Assembly (NCBI GenBank): GCA_038248855.1
Contig: JBBRXA010000006.1
Location: 29,486 to 93,485 of the forward strand
DNA from: SR-FBR-E99 sp038248855
GTDB taxonomy: Bacteria; Bacteroidota; Bacteroidia; Bacteroidales; VadinHA17
Direction of reading: 5' to 3'
Length of the DNA stretch: 64,000 nt
How positions within the stretch are numbered: position 1 is the first letter of the stretch; every line of letters begins with the position of its first letter. Both the position numbers and the translations under genes were made by a program. Positions 6,032-13,433 of this stretch are shown in pieces. A model generated the notes under the pieces. That model worked only from the letters and a program-made list of their open reading frames with translations. It was not told where the DNA came from and searched no databases.

Positions 6032-8187
6032 TTTCTTGCTGTTTCATAGTCGGGGGCTCTCAGCAGGTCATCAAAACGTTCTGATTGCCTTACCCGTCCG
6101 AAGGAATCGAAATAAGCCTCCTTTGTCATCGAATCCCAGTGAATGGCCCCGTAATAGTACTGGATATTATTATAGATACCCAGCAGGAACAGGAGGGACC
6201 AGGCTGCTACTATGCCTCCCTTCAGCCATTTTCTGCCGGATGTAAATGCAACATGTAAAAGCGATGCTGCGGGAATTGCCATAAGGGCATAGCTGTCAAT
6301 GAAGGCCCGCTGACCGAATCCGCCGCCGTACCACCAGCACCACCAGGAAAATATGATGTAGATATTCAGAGGTACAAAAACTGCGATTGCCACCAGATGG
6401 GGTGAGCTCTTCTTCCAGAGAACTGTAAGGCCTGCAAAGGCGAAGATCAGCAACGGCGTGTAGATAAAAAGTCCTTTTCTGAAGCTGAAGAGCCCCTTAA
6501 TGATTGCCGGGTGGTTGAAGAAAAACCTTTCATCGCCGCCGTAGGAGAAGTATAACCACTGTCCCGTCATCTCCTTCCAGTATATCATTTGCGGCATCCA
6601 CACCAGTAAAACTATAATTGCCATGACGAGAAGATAAGGAGAGTCTTTAGCCAGGTCCCGAAGTCTGATTTTTAGATCCTTTGAGGAGGTCAGGCCGTAA
6701 AGAACAAAGAAAAGGCCGATAATAATATTCGTTGGCCTTATGAGAGAAATAAGGCCAAGCAGTAATCCCAGCCTCACAGCGCTCCATGCTCCATGCTCCA
6801 TGCTCCTTGCCTGCTGCCATTTCATTGAATACCAGATGAATGCCGTTATCAGTGCAAAGCTGTAAACATGTGACATCGTGCTCTGGAAAAGGCTGTACCA
6901 ATACAGGTTGGTAGCCAGGGCAAATCCTGCCAGGACAAGGGCTGTAACTGCATCGGAGACACCGGCAAGGAGAATTTTTCTGAGGTAAATAAGACCGATG
7001 AAAAGGTAAAAGAGAGCGCTGACTAGCAGAAAAAACTTATATGGTTCAGAAAACCCTCCGGTATCGGCACCCGTTATATGTGCAACCAGATGTGCAACAC
7101 CGAAAAAAGGAAGCCACAGCACTGATAGTCCCATTGTGGTCTTGATCACATTTTTGCCTGTCGGGCCTTTTCCAGGCCAGAAAACGAACTTGTGAGTTCC
7201 CGTGTAACCTTCTGTGAAACCAAGTGAAAGATCATTGTAAATAAATGTTGCCGGAAGATAGGCATAGTATGATATGGCATCCCATTCAATTACCCGCTGT
7301 TCATGTTTCCAGTGCTTGACATTCAGCATATTGAAGGTCATAAAGGCCAAAATGAAGGCTATCATAACGGATGACATCCACCTTCTTCCCTCAAGTCCGT
7401 ATCTGACAGTCTTGACCATTATACCGAGGCCGTCTGTGATCCTGATCTTTTTACCCTCGGTTTTTCTCCTGGGATTGTAAGCCACATCACATTCACCGTA
7501 CCTGACATTTTTATTTTGCAGTGACTTCAATATCAACTCCGTTTCGAAACCAAACCTCCTTTCGGTCAGATTCAGACGGTCATACAGGTTCCTTCTGAAA
7601 ACCTTGTGTCCGCAGGTGATGTCAGTGATTTTGCTGCCTGTGATGAATGACGCCGCAATTGAGAAGAGTCTGTTGGCTCCCGCAGCCAGTTTTGCATGGA
7701 CCGGGTATTTCATGCCTGTTCTGAAACGTGTGCCGCTCACCAGATCAAGTTCTTCCCTGTGTATCTTTTCCACCAGCGCGGGCAGGTCGGCAGGATCCAG
7801 TTCAAGATCGGCGTCCTGAATTGCAACTGTGTCACCGGAGGAGGCTCTGATTCCGGCAGCTACTGCTTCACCCTTACCGCTGTTGACTGAAAGCCTCACA
7901 ACCCTGATCTGAAAACTTACAGCATTGAAGCCCTCGGCCAGGATGGCTGAATTATCCGTTGAACAGTCGTCAACAACTATCACCTCCGTATTCTCCACAA
8001 ACGCAGGCATTACAGTTTCATTCAGCCTCTTAAGAGTCAGGGCGATGTTGCCGGCCTCGTTGAAAAGGGGTATGATAATGCTCAGGTTCAAGGATGTAGG
8101 GGTTAAGGTTGAGGTTGAGGTTAAGGTTAAGGTGGAGGTTAAGGTTAAGGTTGAGAAAGGGCTAATAATATGATAAGGTTGAGGCAA
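6016..8187 (-). CDS. GT2 glycosyltransferase fused to multi-pass membrane domain
   Basis: The N-terminal third is a DPM1/GtrB-like family 2 glycosyltransferase: SIIIPLFNEAGN, VDDCSTDNS, a DxD-like DADLELDP, and ITDITCGHKVFRR. The rest has about ten hydrophobic segments and resembles the membrane half of Bacteroidetes GT2-membrane fusions, which transfer sugars from polyprenyl phosphate. The start is uncertain: the open frame begins with TTG at 8187 and runs through a hexanucleotide repeat that would encode alternating Leu-Thr and Ser-Thr; the conserved part starts only near 8090, where TTG or CTG codons are candidates. An in-frame heptamer repeat (SMEHGAW) at 6781-6808 sits in a loop between membrane segments. 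Confidence 0.75.
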   Translation of the reverse strand: MPQPYHIISPFSTLTLTSTLTLTSTSTLTPTSLNLSIIIPLFNEAGNIALTLKRLNETVMPAFVENTEVIVVDDCSTDNSAILAEGFNAVSFQIRVVRLSVNSGKGEAVAAGIRASSGDTVAIQDADLELDPADLPALVEKIHREELDLVSGTRFRTGMKYPVHAKLAAGANRLFSIAASFITGSKITDITCGHKVFRRNLYDRLNLTERRFGFETELILKSLQNKNVRYGECDVAYNPRRKTEGKKIRITDGLGIMVKTVRYGLEGRRWMSSVMIAFILAFMTFNMLNVKHWKHEQRVIEWDAISYYAYLPATFIYNDLSLGFTEGYTGTHKFVFWPGKGPTGKNVIKTTMGLSVLWLPFFGVAHLVAHITGADTGGFSEPYKFFLLVSALFYLFIGLIYLRKILLAGVSDAVTALVLAGFALATNLYWYSLFQSTMSHVYSFALITAFIWYSMKWQQARSMEHGAWSAVRLGLLLGLISLIRPTNIIIGLFFVLYGLTSSKDLKIRLRDLAKDSPYLLVMAIIVLLVWMPQMIYWKEMTGQWLYFSYGGDERFFFNHPAIIKGLFSFRKGLFIYTPLLIFAFAGLTVLWKKSSPHLVAIAVFVPLNIYIIFSWWCWWYGGGFGQRAFIDSYALMAIPAASLLHVAFTSGRKWLKGGIVAAWSLLFLLGIYNNIQYYYGAIHWDSMTKEAYFDSFGRVRQSERFDDLLRAPDYETARKGADR
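6781..6808. repeat. GCTCCAT heptamer repeat inside glycosyltransferase gene
   Basis: Three exact copies of GCTCCAT and one GCTCCTT lie head to tail. The unit is the same as in the satellite at 2590-2805. On the coding (minus) strand it is read as RSMEHGAWS, in frame with the surrounding membrane domain. Confidence 0.8.
8101..8156. repeat. hexanucleotide repeat at 5' end of glycosyltransferase frame
   Basis: About nine units of GTTAAG, GTTGAG or GTGGAG follow one another. Read on minus, they encode the Thr-Leu/Ser-Thr stretch at the extreme N-terminus of the open frame. The 6-bp period keeps the frame when copy number changes. Confidence 0.75.
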
Positions 8188-8305
8188 AGGTAGTGGAGAT
8201 CAGGCAACAGGCAATAGGCAACGGGTAAAATCATCCCTGAAACTCTTCCTTTTCTGCAATAGAAATTAGTGAAGGCTTCGTGAGGAAAAGGGAAAGTCAG
8301 GCATC

Positions 8306-8335
8306 AAAAAAAAGAGACCTGGCAACGGTCTCTTT
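8306..8335 (-). terminator. rho-independent terminator of the small EF-loop protein gene
   Basis: On minus, AGAGACC and GGTCTCT form a perfect stem (extended by two A:T pairs) around a 7-nt loop, followed by a run of eight T residues. It lies 23-52 bp downstream of the stop codon at 8358. Confidence 0.85.
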
Positions 8336-8357
8336 CCCTTTGAACTTTTATGGCATG

Positions 8358-8738
8358 TCATTTTAAAGGTGTCTTGATATTGTCACAAATGCCGTCTTTA
8401 TCAGCATCAATGAAGTCAGGTCCTTTGCCGTTAAAACGACCCTGACCATTGCCTCTTCCCTGACCATTTCCTTTTCCCTGACCATTGCCGCGGGCTATAC
8501 CCTGTCCCCTGTGCTGCATGTTTCCTTTTCCTGCACGCTGGCCGTTCATGCGGCCTTTGGCGGCTGGTGTACCCTTTTCAAAATTATCACAGATACCGTT
8601 CTTATTGGCATCCACCCAGGCGGCACCCTGATTCCTGCCCTGACCTGCAGGTACGTTGGTTTGTTTGTTTGTCTGGGCTGTGGCCACAACTGTCAAAGCT
8701 GTCAGAACCACGGCTGAAAGAAATAGTCTTGTTTTCAT
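8358..8738 (-). CDS. small secreted protein with two EF-loop-like motifs
   Basis: 126 residues from the second ATG (MKTRLF, 8738); an ATG three codons earlier is also possible. A signal peptide (LSAVVLTALTVVATAQ) is clear. The mature part has two near-identical calcium-loop-like motifs, WVDANKNGICDNF and FIDADKDGICDNI, separated by a linker rich in Gly, Gln, Asn and Arg (repeats of GNGQGRG and GNGQGKG). The motifs have the D-x-[DN]-x-[DN]-G spacing of EF-hand and dockerin loops, but I see no flanking helices. Each motif holds one Cys, so a disulfide between them is possible. No function is known to me. It has its own terminator. Confidence 0.7.
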   Translation of the reverse strand: MKTRLFLSAVVLTALTVVATAQTNKQTNVPAGQGRNQGAAWVDANKNGICDNFEKGTPAAKGRMNGQRAGKGNMQHRGQGIARGNGQGKGNGQGRGNGQGRFNGKGPDFIDADKDGICDNIKTPLK

Positions 8739-8846
8739 GAGTAACATTTTTTAATTATTTATTGTTTTGAACTTTCCTTGTATGTTACTCTGATGAAAAG
8801 GAAACGGAAAGGTTTAACGGGATTCCAAAAAAAAGTGTAAAAACGG

Positions 8847-11063
8847 TCAGGGTCTGAATTTTTTGAGTCTCAGTGCATTCCATACAACCGTTACAGAACT
8901 GAAACTCATGGCAGCGGCGGCGATCATCGGGTTCAGCAGCGGACCTCCAAACAGGTGCAATACTCCCATTGCAACCGGAATGCCAAGAATATTGTAGAAA
9001 AATGCCCAGAAAAGGTTCTGTCTGACGTTTCTGATTGTTGCACGACTAAGCTTAACAGCCGTAACAACTTCCTGAAGATCACTTCTGACAAGCACAATAT
9101 CTGCAGCCTCCACAGCTACGTCCGTACCGGAGCCAATGGCAATTCCAACATCAGCCTGCGCCAGTGCAGGAGCGTCATTGATGCCGTCTCCTACCATTAT
9201 TACTTTTTGTCCTGTTTCCTGGAGCTTTCTTATCTCAGCCGCTTTGTCCTGCGGCAATACCCCTGCAATAACTTTCGCAATTCCAGCCTGGGAAGCGATG
9301 GCCTGAGCAGTACTGATATTATCGCCTGTAATCATTATCACCTCATGTCCCATTTCAAGCAAGTCCCTGATGGCACCTGCTGAACCCTGCCTTATTGTAT
9401 CGGCCACGGCGATCAACCCCTCACATTTTCCGTTTACCGAAACATAAAGCAGAGTCTTTCCCTCATGCGAAAGTATCCCAGTCATCTTTTCCGATTCTGA
9501 CAGGTCGATATTCCTTTCGGTCATCAGTCTGGCAGTGCCCAGAAGAATCTTCCTTCCCCCGGCCGATGCCTCTACTCCGTAGCCCGGTATGGCAGAAAAT
9601 TTGTCTATACTGTCACTCTTAATCCCCCTCTGCTCAGCGGCTATTACAACAGCCATGGCAACGGGGTGTTCAGACATTTTTTCTGCCCCGGCGGCAAGTG
9701 AAAGTAATTCATTTTCACCTAATGAACCAAAACTCCTGATATCCGTTACCACAGGCTCCCCCCTGGTAATGGTGCCTGTCTTGTCAAGTACAATGGCGGA
9801 TACTTTGTGAGCTGTCTCCAGGGCTTCACCGCTCTTGATCAGGATGCCGTGCTCGGCTCCCTTGCCGGTCCCGGCCATTATTGCCACAGGAGTTGCAAGT
9901 CCGAGAGCGCAGGGACAGGCTATTATAAGTACCGAGATGAAGATTGTCATTGCGAGCCGGCTGTCGCCGGTTGCAATAAACCATGCCACTCCTGAAATGA
10001 CTGCAAGTGCCATTACAATGGGCACAAAGTAACCTGATATTATGTCGGCAAGCCGGGCTATGGGAGCCTTTGATCCCTGTGCATCCTCAACCAGTTTGAT
10101 AATCTGTGCAAGTGTGGTTTCTGCCCCGACCCGAGTAGCCCTGTATTCGACATAACCGTTTTTATTGATACTGGCTCCGACAACCTCTGAACCGATGCCC
10201 TTTTCAACGGGCATACTCTCTCCGGTCAGCATAGATTCATCGACAGAGGTGGAACCTGTTGTAACTATCCCGTCAACCGGGAATCTCTCTCCCGGTTTAA
10301 CAAGAACAATATCATCCCTGACAACTTTGGCCACAGGTACAATTTTTTCATTGCCACTCCGCCTTACGGTTGCAAGTTGGGGGGCGAGTGCCATAAGTTT
10401 CTTTATCGCATCACTCGCCCTGCCTTTTGATACTGCCTCGAGGTACCTTCCGAGGGTGATGAGGGTTAGAATGGTGGCGGCCGACTCGAAATAGAGCTGG
10501 TGGACTGCATGAACATCACTGGTAAAGATCCTGAAAGTTGAATACAGGCTCCAGAGAAATGCCGCGGCCGTACCCATTGCAATGAGGGTATCCATGCTTG
10601 GATTTCCCCTGAGGAGTGTCCTTGTACCAGCCGAATAAAAGCTGACTCCCGTAATAATGACAGGTACTGTCAGTAATAGTTGAATTAACGCGAATCTTGC
10701 CGGGTTGTTCTCCGGTGAGATGAAGTCGGGAAGAACCACGCCAACCATATGAGACATGGCAAGAAGGAGCAGGGGGACGGTAAATATAAGCGAGTAAATA
10801 AGTCTCACTTTCAGTTTCTGTGCCTCGGTTCGTCTTGACTTTTCCTCCTTCTCCCTGTCCAGCGCCTTATACCCGGCACCGTCAACGGCATCCATTACCT
10901 GTCTTACGGAAGCTTTCTTCTCGTCAAACTTCAGCGTCAGTTTGCCTGTAGCCAGGTTTACATTGGCTACAGCAATACCCTCAATTTTTCGTGCAGCCTT
11001 CTCCACATGAGCGGCGCATGAAGCGCAGTTCATTCCCTCAATTGTGAGTGTCTTGTCAGTCAT
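8847..11063 (-). CDS. copA: copper-translocating P1B-type ATPase
   Basis: 738 residues with one N-terminal heavy-metal domain (GMNCASC, C13 and C16), eight predicted membrane segments, the A-domain TGE (MLTGESMPVEKG), the intramembrane CPC at 383-385 (IIACPCALG), phosphorylation site D427 in DKTGT, the HP motif in SEHPVAMA and the hinge GDGINDAPALAQAD. CPC with this layout marks P1B-1 Cu(I) export ATPases. The -7 element TAACTTTG on minus (11068-11075) ends only 4 nt before the ATG. No copper chaperone or CsoR-type regulator is adjacent. Confidence 0.93.
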   Translation of the reverse strand: MTDKTLTIEGMNCASCAAHVEKAARKIEGIAVANVNLATGKLTLKFDEKKASVRQVMDAVDGAGYKALDREKEEKSRRTEAQKLKVRLIYSLIFTVPLLLLAMSHMVGVVLPDFISPENNPARFALIQLLLTVPVIITGVSFYSAGTRTLLRGNPSMDTLIAMGTAAAFLWSLYSTFRIFTSDVHAVHQLYFESAATILTLITLGRYLEAVSKGRASDAIKKLMALAPQLATVRRSGNEKIVPVAKVVRDDIVLVKPGERFPVDGIVTTGSTSVDESMLTGESMPVEKGIGSEVVGASINKNGYVEYRATRVGAETTLAQIIKLVEDAQGSKAPIARLADIISGYFVPIVMALAVISGVAWFIATGDSRLAMTIFISVLIIACPCALGLATPVAIMAGTGKGAEHGILIKSGEALETAHKVSAIVLDKTGTITRGEPVVTDIRSFGSLGENELLSLAAGAEKMSEHPVAMAVVIAAEQRGIKSDSIDKFSAIPGYGVEASAGGRKILLGTARLMTERNIDLSESEKMTGILSHEGKTLLYVSVNGKCEGLIAVADTIRQGSAGAIRDLLEMGHEVIMITGDNISTAQAIASQAGIAKVIAGVLPQDKAAEIRKLQETGQKVIMVGDGINDAPALAQADVGIAIGSGTDVAVEAADIVLVRSDLQEVVTAVKLSRATIRNVRQNLFWAFFYNILGIPVAMGVLHLFGGPLLNPMIAAAAMSFSSVTVVWNALRLKKFRP

Positions 11064-11490
11064 TGTGCAAAGTTAAATATTAATGATAACAAGGAGCAGG
11101 GGAAAGGGTTCGGTGTGGACCATGAAGTATATATTAATAACCGCGAAATTTAATAATTTTGAATAGCAATACAGGATGGGTGAATTGAATGAAGTCACCG
11201 TCAGTGCAAAAGGCAGTGCCAGATCCGGAAGAGAAAGAAAAGCAAACATTCTGATTTTTGAGCCGGATTTTCTCGGAAGAACCATGAATGCAATGAAATG
11301 CGATATTATTAACGAATACGACATCACCCTGAATTACAACCTGAGCAATGACCACGGTAAGGAATCTGAACTGATTATTCGCTGCGCTCATGATCCCCGG
11401 GGGAGGACCTGCAGAGCTTAAATGACCCTTCGTGTCTTTTTTATTTTGCCTGCAGCGCCTGCCGAAAGCAAGCTTTCTCCGGCGTCACGT
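11064..11490. other. intergenic region between copA and tRNA-Ser terminator
   Basis: It holds the copA -7 box on minus (11068-11075), a -7-like TAATTTTG on plus (11154-11161), and a weak plus-strand ORF listed separately. The last 70 bp before the tRNA terminator show nothing I can name. Confidence 0.5.
11176..11421 (+). CDS. possible small hypothetical protein (81 aa)
   Basis: The ATG follows a -7-like TAATTTTG (11154-11161) by 14 nt. The product is hydrophilic (KANILIFEPDFLGR, then NEYDITLNYNLSND), without signal peptide, membrane segment or recognised motif. An opposite-strand frame of similar length overlaps it, so coding is doubtful. I keep it because of the promoter-like box and because the gap would otherwise be unusually long for this region. 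Confidence 0.25.
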   Translation: MGELNEVTVSAKGSARSGRERKANILIFEPDFLGRTMNAMKCDIINEYDITLNYNLSNDHGKESELIIRCAHDPRGRTCRA

Positions 11491-11520
11491 CAAAACAAAA
11501 AGCCCCGCTTTTGGCGGGGC
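11491..11520 (-). terminator. rho-independent terminator downstream of tRNA-Ser
   Basis: On minus, GCCCCGC and GCGGGGC form a GC-rich 7-bp stem with a CAAAA loop, followed by TTTTTGTTTTG. It starts about 10 nt after the 3' end of the tRNA. Confidence 0.85.
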
Positions 11521-11530
11521 ATTTAAGCTG

Positions 11531-11617
11531 CGGAGAAAGAGGGATTCGAACCCCCGGTCCAGTTGCCCGGACAACGGTTTTCGAGACCGCCCCAATCGAC
11601 CACTCTGGCATCTCTCC
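11531..11617 (-). tRNA. tRNA-Ser(CGA)
   Basis: 87 nt. The acceptor stem GGAGAGA pairs with TTTCTCC (one G:T), with discriminator G. The anticodon stem GCGGT/ACCGT encloses loop CTCGAAA, giving anticodon CGA (complement at 11581-11583), which reads UCG. A long variable arm of the class II type follows (GTCCGG..CTGGAC), and the T arm is GGGGGTTCGAATCCCTC. The 3' CCA is not encoded and must be added after transcription. Confidence 0.93.
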
Positions 11618-11658
11618 GGAGTGTTACACCCGAAGGGGCATAACGCGTGCAAATATAA

Positions 11659-12219
11659 TTACTTTTTATTGTAAACAGCAGTGGAATTTCTCTCTCCGTT
11701 GGGAGTTGTCATTGTTGTAGTGATAGAAAGTGTCTTTGAGTCGTTAAGGGCCCAGACTTCGGTTGAATTCATGGTCCTCGATTCTCCGTTCATATCCATT
11801 GTTCTGGAAGTCTTAATTGTAAGTGTTTTACCGTCTGATGACCATGTTGCAACCGATTTGCTGTCACCACGGGCAGTTGAATTAACACTCTCTTTTCCGT
11901 CAAGGGTGTATTTGGTGATGGTGGTAGTTGCCTGTCCGTCCCTGTTTGTGCGGGTCCTCTCAACGGTGAGAAGATTGCCATCCTGTTTTGCCACGAAGTC
12001 GCCTCCGGATCCGCCGCCTCTCTGTCCCTGATTCTGACCCTGTCCCTGAGGCTGTACCTGCGCTGCAGGCTGTCCCGTCTGGCTCTTTTCAGCATTGAAT
12101 GCCCATGAGCCTGAGAAATTAGTTTTTGAATCCTGCGCAAACATGCTCACAGACGTTAACATAACAGTCACGGTGACCATCATTGCAATGACACCACTTT
12201 TAATTAATCGCTTTTCCAT
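11659..12219 (-). CDS. secreted lipocalin-like hypothetical protein
   Basis: 186 residues. A signal peptide (about residues 8-28, ending SMFAQD) leads to a mature chain beginning FSGSWAFNAEKS, a start typical of small Bacteroidetes periplasmic proteins of lipocalin-like shape. A Gln/Gly-rich linker (QPQGQGQNQGQRGGG) is followed by repeated beta hairpins (LLTVERTRT, ATTTITKYTLDG, KTLTIKTSRT, KTLSITTTMT) with heavy Ser/Thr content. It resembles families annotated only as hypothetical. No ligand or reaction can be inferred. It is followed by the tRNA gene on the same strand, 41 bp after its stop codon. Confidence 0.65.
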   Translation of the reverse strand: MEKRLIKSGVIAMMVTVTVMLTSVSMFAQDSKTNFSGSWAFNAEKSQTGQPAAQVQPQGQGQNQGQRGGGSGGDFVAKQDGNLLTVERTRTNRDGQATTTITKYTLDGKESVNSTARGDSKSVATWSSDGKTLTIKTSRTMDMNGESRTMNSTEVWALNDSKTLSITTTMTTPNGERNSTAVYNKK

Positions 12220-12387
12220 ATACTTAAATTATTAATTGATAACCAACCATGTAGACAATCAGATGATACGATTCATTCCAATATTCACAAATCTTAACAC
12301 CACCTAAAGGTCAGGTACGGCATTTAAAATAATTTAAGAAATGAATTCAGATCAAGAGCTGTAGAAACATACTCCTGACCTGACAGG

Positions 12388-12573
12388 TTAAACCCTCAGG
12401 TTCTGCAAATTGCCAAGAACGCCGAATACACTGAGCAACCAGATCACTACAAGGATCACAACCACTACATTAAGAATATTTTTGAGGGTTCTCTGCATTG
12501 GAATGTAACTGTTCACCAGCCAGAGTACGACACCGGCAACAATGATCACAAGAAGAATGTTTAAAACGGGCAT
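12388..12573 (-). CDS. Thivi_2564-type small membrane protein
   Basis: 61 residues made of two hydrophobic helices (LNILLVIIVAGVVLWLV and LNVVVVILVVIWLLSVFG) joined by a short polar turn NSYIPMQRTLKN. The order, the NSYIPM turn and the length match the Thivi_2564 family of inner-membrane miniproteins, whose function is unknown. It diverges from the AraC/kinase operon across a 253-bp gap carrying long repeats. Confidence 0.7.
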   Translation of the reverse strand: MPVLNILLVIIVAGVVLWLVNSYIPMQRTLKNILNVVVVILVVIWLLSVFGVLGNLQNLRV

Positions 12574-12660
12574 GATATTAGTGTTTTAGTTTAAACTTAA
12601 TAATACTCTGTAAAGGTGACCATCTTATAACGGCAAAGTATTACACAACTTTTAAAATAA

Positions 12661-12747
12661 GTTACATCATTCACTTATTCCGGTACAGGCTTTTCCGTTT
12701 GCCTGGGTACACCCAGGAAAAGGCCGGAAATAAGTAAATTATGTAAG
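12661..12747. repeat. 87-bp imperfect inverted repeat with nested hairpin
   Basis: The left arm 12661-12683 (GTTACATCATTCACTTATTC then CGG) matches the reverse complement of the right arm 12724-12747 at all but a few positions. Nested inside are GGCTTTTCC against GGAAAAGGCC and, at the centre, CCTGGGT-AC-ACCCAGG (12702-12717). It lies between divergent genes, so it is not placed as a terminator and could be an operator or a 5' leader structure. Confidence 0.7.
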
Positions 12748-12767
12748 ATTTGCCTAAAGTTATGTAA
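12739..12767. promoter_or_regulatory. two direct TTATGTAA octamers 21 bp apart
   Basis: TTATGTAA occurs at 12739-12746 and again at 12760-12767, exactly two helical turns apart, 60-88 bp before the AraC-type start codon. That spacing suits a regulator binding the same DNA face twice. The left octamer overlaps the right arm of the large inverted repeat. Confidence 0.4.
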
Positions 12768-12826
12768 CATTATTGAGCCGTTAATTGAGCAGATTTGCCG
12801 AAATCTCTTAAAAGAGGAGGGCCCAT

Positions 12827-13429
12827 TTGAAATTATTTATCAAATACATGGTTAGTAACCAGTGTAAAATTGCCGTGAAAGCTGAACTGAAAAAGCTTGG
12901 ACTGCATTTTATCGTTGTCGATCTGGGTGAAATAGAATTAATGGAGGATATCACTGCCAACCAGCGTCAGCAGCTGAAAACCGGTTTGCTCACTGCAGGT
13001 TTTGAACTGATGGACGACAAGAGAGCTGTTTTGATAGAAAGGATTATAAGTGTGATTATCGATATGGTTCATCATACCTCGGAGGTCATTAAGGTAAACG
13101 TCTCCGACTACCTGAGTGAAAAACTGAATCACGATTATACTTATCTCTCCAATACCTTCTCCGAAGTAAAGGGAATCACAATTCAGCAATTCATAATTAT
13201 ACATAAGGTCGAAAGAATAAAGGAATTGCTTATTTATGACGAACTTAACCTGACTGAGATTTCGTACCTGCTGAACTACAGCAGCGTGGCGCATCTTTCG
13301 AATCAGTTCAAGAAAGTAACCGGTATGTCACCCTCCGGATATAAAAATTTAAAAGACAGAAAGCGAACACCCATTGAAGATATAGGAAACAGACCAGCTG
13401 AACGGACAGGTTCTCCTTTAATAAACTGA
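12827..13429 (+). CDS. AraC-type transcriptional regulator
   Basis: 200 residues from a TTG preceded by AGAGGAGGG, one of the few Shine-Dalgarno-like runs here; an ATG seven codons later (12848) is the alternative. The C-terminal half is an AraC HTH domain: a first helix-turn-helix around YTYLSNTFSEVKG and a second in LNLTEISYLLNYSSVAHLSNQFKKVTGMSPSGYK. The N-terminal 70 residues (IKYMVSNQCKIAVKAEL, then LGEIELMEDI) resemble the small ferredoxin-like domain seen in many Bacteroidetes regulators of this kind, without a CxxC metal site. It sits 4 bp before the hybrid kinase and is probably co-transcribed. Confidence 0.85.
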   Translation: MKLFIKYMVSNQCKIAVKAELKKLGLHFIVVDLGEIELMEDITANQRQQLKTGLLTAGFELMDDKRAVLIERIISVIIDMVHHTSEVIKVNVSDYLSEKLNHDYTYLSNTFSEVKGITIQQFIIIHKVERIKELLIYDELNLTEISYLLNYSSVAHLSNQFKKVTGMSPSGYKNLKDRKRTPIEDIGNRPAERTGSPLIN

Positions 13430-13433
13430 AAAT

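Noticed and set aside
5529..6047. 172-residue ORF on minus opposite trxA
   Set aside because: Antisense shadow of the thioredoxin gene.
8101..8156. Telomere-like hexamer array as a replication or end structure
   Set aside because: Only about nine degenerate units inside a gene-dense bacterial region; simple slippage is enough to explain it.
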